Of a stretch of 64,000 bases of DNA, positions 56,191 to 64,000 are shown one piece after another. The notes under the pieces were generated by a model, which worked only from the letters and a program-made list of their open reading frames with translations, did no database searches and had not been told where the DNA came from. Within the stretch, counting starts at the first letter, position 1, and the number at the start of each line of letters is the position of its first letter. Position numbers and translations under genes: made by a program. The DNA is from Corynebacterium propinquum DSM 44285 (GTDB taxonomy: Bacteria > Actinomycetota > Actinomycetes > Mycobacteriales > Mycobacteriaceae), in NCBI RefSeq assembly GCF_000375525.1, contig NZ_AQXC01000009.1:4314-68313 (forward strand), given 5' to 3'.

Positions 56191-59190
56191 GTGGCAGGCA
56201 AGACGCTCGTTATCGTCGAGTCGCAAACCAAGGCGAAAAAAATCCAACCCTACCTGGGCAATGACTACGTGGTCGAAGCCTCCGTGGGGCATATTCGCGA
56301 TCTGCCACGCGGAGCCGCTGACGTTCCCGCGAAATATAAAAAAGAGCCGTGGGCACGGCTGGGTGTGGATACCGACAACGGCTTCGGTGCGTTGTACGTG
56401 GTCAGCCCGGATAAAAAGAAAAAGGTCACGGACCTGAAATCTAAGCTCAAGGATTGTTCTGAGCTGTATCTGGCCACAGACCCGGACCGTGAAGGTGAAG
56501 CCATCGCGTGGCATCTGTTGGAGGTGCTGAAACCGAAAGTGCCGGTGCGCCGCATGGTTTTCAACGAGATCACCAAATCCGCCATCCTGGAAGCCGCGAA
56601 TAACACCCGCGAACTCGACGAAGACCTCATCGATGCACAAGAAACCCGCCGTATCCTGGACCGCCTGTACGGCTACGAAGTTTCGCCGGTGCTGTGGAAA
56701 AAGGTCATGCCGCGGCTATCGGCAGGCCGTGTGCAATCCGTGGCCACCCGCGTGATCGTCGAACGCGAGCGCGAGCGCATGGCGTTCATCTCTGCGGATT
56801 ATTGGGATCTTTCTGCGACCCTGAATACCGGTGGCGTTGATTCTGCCGAAAACCCCGCGACGTTTGCAGCCCGTCTTGCCACCATCGACGGGCTACGTGT
56901 GGCCCAGGGGCGCGATTTTGATGACCGCGGCCAGCTCAAAGGCCAGGCCACCGTCGTCGACAAGCAACAGGCCACCAAGCTTGCCGACGGCTTGCAGAAG
57001 GCCAAACTCACCGTTACTGCGGTTGAGCACAAACCGTATACCCGCCGCCCGTACGCGCCGTTTATGACCTCCACGCTGCAGCAGGAGGCCGGCCGCAAGC
57101 TGCACTACAGCTCTGAGCGCACCATGCGTATCGCGCAGCGGCTCTACGAAAACGGTCACATCACCTATATGCGTACCGACTCGACCTCGCTGTCGCAGCA
57201 GGGTTTGTCTGCCGCCCGGAACCAGGCCACGGAGTTGTATGGCAGCGATTTCGTGGCGGATGCGCCGCGTCGCTATGACCGCAAAGTGAAAAATTCGCAG
57301 GAAGCCCACGAGGCGATCCGCCCGGCTGGTGAATCTTTTGCGACCCCTGGTGCGCTGCACAATCAGCTGGATACTGAGGAATTCAAGCTCTACGAGCTGA
57401 TCTGGAAGCGCACTATCGCCTCGCAGATGGCCGATGCCAAGGGAACTTCAATGAAGGTCACCATGGCGGGTACGGCCACCACCGGTGAACAGGCAGAATT
57501 CCAAGCGAACGGTCGCACCATTACCTTCCCCGGGTTCCTGCGCGCCTACGACGATGATTCTGCTGACAGCAGCGAAAAGCGCCTGCCGCAGCTGGATAAG
57601 GGCGATGGGCTGTCCGTCGATAAGCTCAGTGCAGAGGGCCATTCCACGAACCCACCGGCGCGCTACACGGAAGCGTCGCTGGTGAAAAAGATGGAGGAAC
57701 AAGGCATCGGCCGCCCGTCGACGTATGCCTCGATCATCAAAACCATCAAAGACCGTGGCTACGTGCATGCCCGTGGAAATGCGCTGGTGCCGTCGTGGGT
57801 GGCTTTCGCAGTGGTTGGCTTGTTGGAAAACAACTTCGCTCCGCTGGTGGACTACGACTTCACCTCGTCGATGGAAGATGAGCTCGACCAAATTGCGACC
57901 GGCGAGCAAGACCGCACCGAGTGGTTGACTGGTTTCTACTTCGGCAATGAGGCCGACAGTGAGGACGACAAAAACACCGCGGAATCCATCGCGCGTCATG
58001 GTGGGCTGAAATCGCTAATCGACGTCAACCTGGAAAAGATCGACGCGCGTGCGGTGAATTCGTTGCACCTTTTCGACGACGAGAAAGGCCGTGCCGTTGT
58101 CGTGCGCGTGGGCCGGTATGGGCCGTATCTGGAACGCCGCATCGGAACGGATGCCGACGGTGAGCCGGAATATCAGCGCGCGAACCTGTCGGAATCGACG
58201 ACGCCGGATGAGCTGAACCTGCAGATGGCAGAAAAGCTATTCGCGACGCCACAGGGTGGGCGCGAGCTGGGCGCAAACCCGGACAACGGCCGGATGATCG
58301 TCGCCAAGGAAGGCCGCTTCGGACCGTACGTCACCGAGCAAGTGCGTGACGACGAGCAGGAAAAAGCTGCCGCTGAGGCCGAAGAGATTATCCGCGAAGA
58401 ACGCGCCGTCGAGGACGCGCAGCGCAAAGAAGAAGGCAAGCGCGCGAAAAACTGGGACACCAAAACCGCGGAGAAGCAAAAAGAAAAGCGCATTAGCGAG
58501 TTGGTGGAAGCCAAACTGAAACCTGCTACTGCCTCGTTATTCCAGTCAATGGAGCCGGCGTCAGTCACGTTGGAAGAAGCACTACGCTTGTTGTCGCTGC
58601 CGCGCGAGGTGGGCGTGGATCCGGCAGACGGAGAAATGATCACCGCGCAAAACGGCCGTTACGGCCCGTACCTGAAGAAGGGCTCGGATTCGCGCTCGTT
58701 GGCCGATGAAGAGCAGATTTTCTCTATCGATTTGGATGAGGCGCGCCGGATTTATGCTGAGCCGAAGCGGCGCGGGCGTGCTTCTGCGCAGCCACCGTTG
58801 AAGAAGCTTGGCGATAACGACGTTTCCGGAAAACCGATGACGGTGAAAGACGGCCGGTTTGGCCCGTACGTCACCGACGGCGAAACGAATGCGTCGTTGC
58901 GTAAGGGCGATAAGCCAGAAGCGATGACGGATGCGCGGGCAAACGAGCTGCTTTCTGAGCGCCGCGCCAAAGAAGCCGCTGGTGAGGTGGGCACAAAGAC
59001 CACCAAGAAAGCTGCGAAAAAAACCGCAGCGAAGAAGACTGCTGCCAAGAAAACTACAGCGAAAAAGACTACGAAGTCTACCGCCAAAAAGACGGCGAAA
59101 AAGACCGTCAAGAAATCGGCTAAAAAGACCGCAAAAAAGCCTTCACCAGGAACGAAAAACGTGGTGAAGGCGGGTTCACGGCGGAGCTAA
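56191..59190 (+). CDS. topA: DNA topoisomerase I
   Basis: A type IA topoisomerase of 999 residues that relaxes negative supercoils. The Toprim domain includes TLVIVESQTKAKKIQPYLG and ATDPDREGEAIAWH; the catalytic tyrosine is Tyr326 in ITYMRTDSTSLS. Zinc fingers of the E. coli type are absent, replaced by repeated C-terminal domains (DGRFGPYVTDG, NGRYGPYLKKG), as in actinobacteria. The last 70 residues are Lys/Thr/Ala repeats (AAKKTAAKKTTAKK) that aid DNA binding. GTG 56191 is the start. Its stop overlaps the convergent DUF418 gene. Confidence 0.95.
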   Translation: MAGKTLVIVESQTKAKKIQPYLGNDYVVEASVGHIRDLPRGAADVPAKYKKEPWARLGVDTDNGFGALYVVSPDKKKKVTDLKSKLKDCSELYLATDPDREGEAIAWHLLEVLKPKVPVRRMVFNEITKSAILEAANNTRELDEDLIDAQETRRILDRLYGYEVSPVLWKKVMPRLSAGRVQSVATRVIVERERERMAFISADYWDLSATLNTGGVDSAENPATFAARLATIDGLRVAQGRDFDDRGQLKGQATVVDKQQATKLADGLQKAKLTVTAVEHKPYTRRPYAPFMTSTLQQEAGRKLHYSSERTMRIAQRLYENGHITYMRTDSTSLSQQGLSAARNQATELYGSDFVADAPRRYDRKVKNSQEAHEAIRPAGESFATPGALHNQLDTEEFKLYELIWKRTIASQMADAKGTSMKVTMAGTATTGEQAEFQANGRTITFPGFLRAYDDDSADSSEKRLPQLDKGDGLSVDKLSAEGHSTNPPARYTEASLVKKMEEQGIGRPSTYASIIKTIKDRGYVHARGNALVPSWVAFAVVGLLENNFAPLVDYDFTSSMEDELDQIATGEQDRTEWLTGFYFGNEADSEDDKNTAESIARHGGLKSLIDVNLEKIDARAVNSLHLFDDEKGRAVVVRVGRYGPYLERRIGTDADGEPEYQRANLSESTTPDELNLQMAEKLFATPQGGRELGANPDNGRMIVAKEGRFGPYVTEQVRDDEQEKAAAEAEEIIREERAVEDAQRKEEGKRAKNWDTKTAEKQKEKRISELVEAKLKPATASLFQSMEPASVTLEEALRLLSLPREVGVDPADGEMITAQNGRYGPYLKKGSDSRSLADEEQIFSIDLDEARRIYAEPKRRGRASAQPPLKKLGDNDVSGKPMTVKDGRFGPYVTDGETNASLRKGDKPEAMTDARANELLSERRAKEAAGEVGTKTTKKAAKKTAAKKTAAKKTTAKKTTKSTAKKTAKKTVKKSAKKTAKKPSPGTKNVVKAGSRRS

Positions 59191-60536
59191 GAGCTCGGAG
59201 ATTCTGCGTCTAAGCGTGCGCGCTGTTGCTGCTGAGTCTCCAAGCGTGGGCGCGATCCCGGGCCGTAGCCGAGACGCCGGTGCACGATTTCCAGGGGGCC
59301 GTTCCACCCACATGCCTCCCACAGCCAGGCCAGCAGCAGGGTAGCCAACCAGACCGCGAAGGCCATGACGATCAACCCGGTGACGGTCTGGCCTTCTACC
59401 AGGTTCAGCGTGAATGGCAGCACCAGGACCACAAAGAATACCGATTGCGCGACATAGCCCGACATGGAGCGCTTACCCAGGGCGATGAATGGGCGCAACA
59501 GAAATGGTACATGTTGGGTGTCTGCATATTGTTTCTGCACACCATTGCATCCCAACGCAATAGCAGCAAGGATGCCCGGGCCGGTGAAGATGCCAAAGAA
59601 GGTATTTGCCGTCATCAGCGGGGCAGTTAAATCCGGATTGATAATCCCGAGTTCTGCCAGCCCCCACGGTAGGCCAATGCCGAAGCAAATCAGCGCAGCG
59701 ATTACTGCCCACACCACCAGTTCTTTTCGATGCGCGTCGACGTCGGCAAGCACGCCACGGCGCGCCCACACAAAGCCCAACAGAATCACCGGAAGCAACG
59801 TGAACGCGACGAAAATCGCTTCAAATGGTGCGAATACTGCCACAAACAGGTTCCCGAGAACATACGCGCCGTAATGGGCGGTCGGCTCGGTATCTGTCCA
59901 CAAACCGCCGGAGAACGGGCCCGCGTCATCGAATAACGGTGAGTTAATGCTGGCGATCACAGCAAGGCTGCCAGCCAGTGCGTTGAGCGCAAACAACACC
60001 CCAATGATCCAGCCTAAAGTCTTGTTGCGCAGCGACAGCATGGTCGCGACGAGCAATCCCATGACGCCGTAAGAGAACATGATGTCGCCGAAAAACAAGA
60101 ACACGATGTGGACTAGCCCGAATAGCGCCAGGAAGAAGTACCGGCGGAGAATAATGTGCCGGGCTCGGGGAAGGGGGAAGGATTTCTTCCACAAGCTGAT
60201 GGTGATCAAACCGATGCCGAAGCCGAGCAGCGTGGAAAACATGGGTAGTCCACGCACGTGCACAAACATCGCAGAGAAAATCGTGGCGATGGCATCCACT
60301 AGCGATCCGTCGACGTAGCCGCCGAAATAAGATGGTGTGGCGTGCTCAGCCTGCTGGCTTGGGTTGTCGATGATCCATGCCGTTTGTATGTTTGCTAGTG
60401 CGATGCCGAGCAACGCGATGCCGCGGGCGAAATCGGGGGCGATCATGCGTGGGGTAGGCGATGGCGGGTTCTGCGGTGCAGGGTCTTCCGGCGGTGGGGT
60501 GTTTGTTTGCGGGTGTGGTGCAGGCTGATTCTGCAT
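59187..60536 (-). CDS. DUF418 family multi-pass membrane protein
   Basis: A membrane protein of 449 residues. After a Pro/Gln-rich cytoplasmic tail (about 30 residues, MQNQPAPHPQTNTPPPEDPA) come about ten helices, with the DUF418 region near the C-terminus (RPFIALGKRSMSGYVAQSVF) and the N-terminal motif DFARGIALLGIALANIQ shared with the heparan acetyltransferase-like group. It may acylate or export an envelope component; the function is unknown. GGGAGC precedes the ATG 60536. Its stop overlaps topA's by four bases. Confidence 0.82.
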   Translation of the reverse strand: MQNQPAPHPQTNTPPPEDPAPQNPPSPTPRMIAPDFARGIALLGIALANIQTAWIIDNPSQQAEHATPSYFGGYVDGSLVDAIATIFSAMFVHVRGLPMFSTLLGFGIGLITISLWKKSFPLPRARHIILRRYFFLALFGLVHIVFLFFGDIMFSYGVMGLLVATMLSLRNKTLGWIIGVLFALNALAGSLAVIASINSPLFDDAGPFSGGLWTDTEPTAHYGAYVLGNLFVAVFAPFEAIFVAFTLLPVILLGFVWARRGVLADVDAHRKELVVWAVIAALICFGIGLPWGLAELGIINPDLTAPLMTANTFFGIFTGPGILAAIALGCNGVQKQYADTQHVPFLLRPFIALGKRSMSGYVAQSVFFVVLVLPFTLNLVEGQTVTGLIVMAFAVWLATLLLAWLWEACGWNGPLEIVHRRLGYGPGSRPRLETQQQQRARLDAESPSS

Positions 60537-60642
60537 ATAGGCTCCCAGCGTGGGTACTTCAGAGTTGAGTATGTCGGCGCCGTCCAAGCGCTAAGGGTAG
60601 GTTAGCAAAACCAGTATTGGCTCAGACGGTCGGCAGGCGCGG

Positions 60643-60653
60643 CGTCGACAAGC
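60643..60653 (+). repeat. Intergenic copy of the dispersed word CGTCGACAAGC
   Basis: The second copy outside genes, 17 bases beyond the stop codon of the cyclase gene on the minus strand. See the finding on the dispersed word family. Confidence 0.6.
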
Positions 60654-60669
60654 ACAACGCCGAACGCCG

Positions 60670-62196
60670 CTAGGAACGATCCGCCAACGTCGCGCGCACA
60701 GGACGAGCCAGTTGCGTCATCTCGCCTCTCCCGCGCAGCTCGATGGATTTCAGGAATGTCCAGCGGGCTTGTTCTACTTCGTTGGCTCCGCGCAGGGTGG
60801 CGGCGTTGGTGAGAATTTGGCCGGGGGTGTCTTTGGCTAATTCTGTCAGGCGCGCGGCCTGGTTTACGGCGTCGCCGATGACGGTGTATTCGAAACGGTC
60901 CGAACCACCGATGTGTCCGGCGACGACGTGTCCGGCGGCCACGCCGATTCCCGCATGTAGTTCCAGGCCTTTCAGCTCATCGCGCAGTTCGCGGGCGGCC
61001 TGCAGGGCAAGCGAATTCGCGTCCGTGAGCTGCAGTGGCGCACCGAATACGGCGAGTGCGGCATCGCCCTGGAACTTGTTGATGATTCCCCGGTTGCGGT
61101 GCACACACTCTACGACGCGCTCGAAAAATTGGTTGAGCTCATCGACGACTTCTTCCGGAGTGTGGCTAACAGCAAACGTCGTTGAGCCGATCACGTCGAC
61201 GAACAGCACCGCGACTTCGCGGTCTTCTCCGCCGAGCTCTGGGCGCTCCTCTAGGGCCTTGGTTGCGACTTCCGTGCCCACATAGCGGCCGAAAATATCG
61301 CGCACACGCTCACGCTCACGCAGGCCTTTCATCATTTCGTTGAAACCAGCTTGCAGCACGCCCATCTCGGAGCCGTCGTAAATATCGACAGCCACATTGG
61401 ATTCGCCACGACGCACGCGGTTGATGGCGTCTTGTAGTTCTTTGATCGGGTCGATCACGCTCATCATCGCGAACATGGTGCCGGTCAGGCCGGTGACGAT
61501 GCCGGTGGCCGCCATGAGCAGTACAGGCGGGATCAAATCGGCTGCGTTATCAGTGAAATAATCCGCCTGGTGGGCGAATAGCAGCAGCACAATGCCCAGG
61601 ATCGGCACGCCGGTGGTCATGACCCAGGTGGTCAACAGCCGCACCTTGATGGGTGGTTCCAGGGTGGAATCTTCGAATCGGCGGGCCAGGGCTTCGGCTG
61701 CAACCGGGCGCACCAGGCGCTCAGCTTGCAGGTAAGTGATCAGGATGGTGATCATTCCGGTCAGGGACGTCGCCACCGCGACCACCAGCCCCAAACGCGC
61801 CGCATAATTGCCGGTAAGGATTGTGGCCACCAAAATACCGATTATCCACACAAACGCCGCCACCCCAGCCTGGTAGACCGGTATGCGCATGACCAGGTAA
61901 CGGACCATATTGCGATCGTGCTGTTCTGGGCGCCGCTGCCAATCCAGAACGGGCCGGAACAATAAATAAGTTGCGCCCATGCCGACGACTATCGCGAATA
62001 CTAAATATGCGATGCCAATGGACAACAGGTTGGGGATTGCTTGCGTGAAATCCTCGATCTCCGGCATGGGGATGAAGAACCTCACGAACAGCATCACCGC
62101 GATGGCGCCGGTGATGTTCGCACCGAGTACTGCGGTAGCAAACAGCGGCCATGAGGTGCCCCACAGCCACTTGATGCCACGCAGAAATCTGTTCAT
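60670..62196 (-). CDS. cyaB: Membrane-bound class III adenylate cyclase with HAMP domain
   Basis: A cyclase of 508 residues that makes cAMP, the ligand of GlxR. Six transmembrane helices fill residues 10-250; a HAMP region follows (VIDPIKELQDAINRVRRGES), then the catalytic domain with metal aspartates in LFVDVIGSTTFA and FQGDAALAVFGAP, and the transition-state Asn/Arg in GDAVNQAARL. The layout is that of C. glutamicum CyaB. It is divergent from holB; the gap of 43 bases holds both starts. Confidence 0.92.
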   Translation of the reverse strand: MNRFLRGIKWLWGTSWPLFATAVLGANITGAIAVMLFVRFFIPMPEIEDFTQAIPNLLSIGIAYLVFAIVVGMGATYLLFRPVLDWQRRPEQHDRNMVRYLVMRIPVYQAGVAAFVWIIGILVATILTGNYAARLGLVVAVATSLTGMITILITYLQAERLVRPVAAEALARRFEDSTLEPPIKVRLLTTWVMTTGVPILGIVLLLFAHQADYFTDNAADLIPPVLLMAATGIVTGLTGTMFAMMSVIDPIKELQDAINRVRRGESNVAVDIYDGSEMGVLQAGFNEMMKGLRERERVRDIFGRYVGTEVATKALEERPELGGEDREVAVLFVDVIGSTTFAVSHTPEEVVDELNQFFERVVECVHRNRGIINKFQGDAALAVFGAPLQLTDANSLALQAARELRDELKGLELHAGIGVAAGHVVAGHIGGSDRFEYTVIGDAVNQAARLTELAKDTPGQILTNAATLRGANEVEQARWTFLKSIELRGRGEMTQLARPVRATLADRS

Positions 62197-62239
62197 AACT
62201 AACTACAATAACTGTCGAATACCCGGCTAGACTAGTGGC

Positions 62240-63526
62240 GTGAATTATACGCGAGCCGCTTCGGCAACCGCCGACACACCTGCAGCCGCAACACCTGCAA
62301 CATCTGTCACAAATGGCACAGATTCTGGACCTGCGGTCACCATCGCAGACCGCCTACGGGACCACCCCCGCGTGCAGAAAACCATCATGGCTGCTGCCCG
62401 TGCAGCCGCGCAGACACCTCACACCCATGCGATGTCCCACGCCTGGCTATTTACCGGCCCGCCGGGTGCTGGACGTTCAACCACCGCGTTGAACTTTGCG
62501 GCTGCGCTGCTCTGTGAAACCCCGGGTGCCTATGGCTGTGGCGAATGTCAAGCCTGTCGTACAGCGATGACGGGCAAGCACACCGACGTCGTTCATGTGG
62601 TGCCGCAGGAATTATCCATCGGTGTGGATTTCGTGCGCGATAACGTTGTCTCTTCTGCTGCCAAGCGCCCCACCGTAGGGTCCTGGCGCGTGGTGATTTT
62701 CGAAGATGCGGACCGGCTTACTGACGGTGCCGCCAATGCATTGCTGAAAACCATCGAGGAACCGCCCGCGCACACCGTGATCATCTTGTGTGCACCGTCG
62801 ACTGATCCCGAAGACTTCCCGCAGACGCTACGATCCCGCTGCCGCCACTTGTACGTGCCGGCGTTACCGGTGGACACTATTGTGCAGATGCTTGTCGACG
62901 AAGGCGCGAGTGAAAATCACGCCCGGTTGGCAGCGCATACTTCGTTGCGCCATGTTGGCCGCGCCCGAAAGTTGGTTAATACACCGGTGATCCAGCAGCG
63001 GCGTGCGCAGGCCATCAACCTTGCGGAAGCTATCTTCCACGAATCCGGTGGCTTCCAGGCCGTCGGCCAGCTGGTCAAAGCTGTAGAAAAAGAAGCGAAA
63101 GAAAGCTACGCCGAGGCGGATGAGGCGGAAAAAGAACGCCTGCGCAACGCCTTAGGCATGGGGGCGAAAGGGAAAGGCACACAGAAGTCTGTTTCTGGTG
63201 GTGCCGGTGACTTGCGCGAATTGGAAAAACAGCAGAAAAAGCGACAGACCAGGCGTTTGCGGGATGTATTGGATCTGGCCTTGGTTGATCTGGCTGGGAT
63301 CTACCGGGATGCGCTGATGGTGAAGCTGGGCGCAGAGGTGGATCTCACGCACCCGGATTTCGAGCCGCTGGCCTCGGAGCTTGCAGAGCACCTGGACGAA
63401 GATGGGCTTGTGGAATGCCAGGATGCCATTAGTCATTACCGTGAGCTTTTAGGCTTTAACGTCTCGCCGCAGATTGCTTTCGACGGACTGGTGGGACGTT
63501 TACGCTGCGCATACCGGGTGCACTAG
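62240..63526 (+). CDS. holB: DNA polymerase III delta-prime subunit
   Basis: A clamp-loader subunit of 428 residues. The N-terminal AAA+ module has a P-loop GPPGAGRSTTALNF in which the usual Walker lysine is arginine, as in non-hydrolysing delta-prime proteins. The zinc module is GCGECQACRTAM and the sensor region IFEDADRLTDGAANALLKTI. The first 40 residues are an Ala/Thr-rich extension. It works with gamma/tau (dnaX, here at 14.1 kb) to load the sliding clamp. Start is GTG 62240. Confidence 0.92.
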   Translation: MNYTRAASATADTPAAATPATSVTNGTDSGPAVTIADRLRDHPRVQKTIMAAARAAAQTPHTHAMSHAWLFTGPPGAGRSTTALNFAAALLCETPGAYGCGECQACRTAMTGKHTDVVHVVPQELSIGVDFVRDNVVSSAAKRPTVGSWRVVIFEDADRLTDGAANALLKTIEEPPAHTVIILCAPSTDPEDFPQTLRSRCRHLYVPALPVDTIVQMLVDEGASENHARLAAHTSLRHVGRARKLVNTPVIQQRRAQAINLAEAIFHESGGFQAVGQLVKAVEKEAKESYAEADEAEKERLRNALGMGAKGKGTQKSVSGGAGDLRELEKQQKKRQTRRLRDVLDLALVDLAGIYRDALMVKLGAEVDLTHPDFEPLASELAEHLDEDGLVECQDAISHYRELLGFNVSPQIAFDGLVGRLRCAYRVH

Positions 63527-63591
63527 CTGTTGCAGCCTCGCTGGTGTGGCGGTCTTAGTCCTGCCGTTTTTCATTGACGGCGTCTATCGGC

Positions 63592-63597
63592 TAGAAT
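63592..63597 (+). promoter_or_regulatory. Candidate -10 element for tRNA-Thr
   Basis: TAGAAT, a good corynebacterial -10, lies about 70 bases before the tRNA. A TTGACG nearby is too close (12 bases) to be its -35. Confidence 0.4.
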
Positions 63598-63667
63598 GCC
63601 AGTGTTGCTGTGATTGTGCATGAAACCTGCTATGCGGGAATCTTTCACGAATCCACACAAGCAACGT

Positions 63668-63740
63668 GCCATCTTAGCTCAGTCGGTAGAGCAGCTCCCT
63701 CGTAAAGAGCAGGTCAAGGGTTCGATTCCCTTAGATGGCT
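63668..63740 (+). tRNA. tRNA-Thr (anticodon CGU)
   Basis: A cloverleaf of 73 bases: acceptor GCCATCT/AGATGGC with discriminator T, D arm GCTC/GAGC, anticodon arm GCTCC-CTCGTAA-AGAGC (anticodon CGT), variable AGGTC, T arm AAGGG-TTCGATT-CCCTT. CCA is not encoded. Confidence 0.95.
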
Positions 63741-63942
63741 CCACTACTTAAGTTCTTATTCTGCAGTGATTTTGTTGCTCCGTGTGCGAATGGGGGCTTC
63801 CTATCTAATTAGTCAAGTCCGCGGGTTTGCGGCCTTAGGCTACAAAAATTGCTCACGGGGTGGCCTAACCGGCGTGCGATCATGTTTGGATAGCTGTTAA
63901 ACAATCATGAAATAGGCTTTGGGTAATGGAAAGGCGTTAAAC
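63741..63942. other. Intergenic region after tRNA-Thr
   Basis: I see no gene here. CTAATTAG is palindromic near 63815, and TTAGGCTA with GGCCTAACC lie about 30 bases apart as loosely inverted elements. No T-run terminator is obvious. Confidence 0.4.
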
Positions 63943-64000
63943 ATGCCTCAATGGGGCACGCCTAATTGGATACCGGCTGATGGTAGTGGCATTTCTCGAA
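63943..64000 (+). CDS. Start of a gene running out of the window
   Basis: ATG 63943, with GAAAGG upstream at good spacing, opens a frame through the window end: MPQWGTPNWIPADGSGISR. Nineteen codons are too few to name a family. Confidence 0.45.
   Translation, partial: MPQWGTPNWIPADGSGISR

Noticed and set aside
63826..63875. DtxR-like TTAGGCTA...GGCCTAACC near the window end
   Set aside because: The two half elements are about 30 bases apart, far from the 19-bp DtxR geometry.

Overview
The window reads as a chromosome segment of a Corynebacterium species of moderately high G+C. Between about 12 and 64 kb the gene order matches the Corynebacterium glutamicum core order as I remember it: aspT, dnaX, ybaB, recR, gatD/murT, leuA, lysC-asd, sigC, catalase, a YqeY/PBP/WhiB block, glxR, a Tad pilus cluster, cspA, topA, a class III adenylate cyclase and holB. 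I assign no species.

Layout. 0-0.45 kb: the 5' end of an IS6-family transposase and a gene remnant cut by the element. 0.5-7.7 kb: glycosyltransferase, siderophore-interacting protein, AlbA_2-type regulator with a palindrome-rich upstream region, YibE/F protein, SRP RNA, a membrane protein, and an AT-richer HEPN/Abi gene behind a very stable hairpin. 7.7-11.8 kb: a gene-poor stretch with large palindromes, then an Nrt/Cmp-type ABC transporter. 12-18 kb: aspT, a SUFU-like gene, dnaX, ybaB, recR. 18-24.7 kb (minus strand): an iron-uptake reductase under a candidate DtxR box, murT-gatD for lipid II amidation, a degenerate DnaQ-like protein, and leuA behind a Leu-rich leader peptide. 24.9-31 kb: lysC (with an internal start for the beta subunit)-asd, a YkvI-like protein, sigC, catalase. 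31-35 kb: envelope proteins, including a secreted collagen-like protein, then tRNA-Pro. 35-46 kb: phosphoesterase, YqeY, class A PBP, WhiB, RidA, MBL hydrolase, glxR, TlpA-like thioredoxin, Nudix, MarP-like protease, epoxide hydrolase. 46-53 kb: holin-like protein, HAD phosphatase and the Tad pilus genes. 53-64 kb: MrfA/Hrq1-like helicase, cspA, topA, DUF418 protein, cyclase, holB, tRNA-Thr and the start of one more gene.

Functional links. The cyclase at 60.7 kb and GlxR at 41.4 kb are the likely source and sensor of cAMP. dnaX and holB encode two clamp-loader subunits and recR a recombination factor. lysC and asd supply diaminopimelate and murT/gatD amidate the same peptidoglycan stem that the class A PBP polymerises. 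ssd, the CpaF-type ATPase, tadB/tadC and three small prepilin-like proteins form one secretion system with no visible prepilin peptidase.

The most unusual signal is a dispersed word, CGTCGGCAAG and its variant CGTCGACAAG, found 33 times on both strands in several reading frames. It resembles a DNA-uptake or recombination word and I do not recognise it as described.
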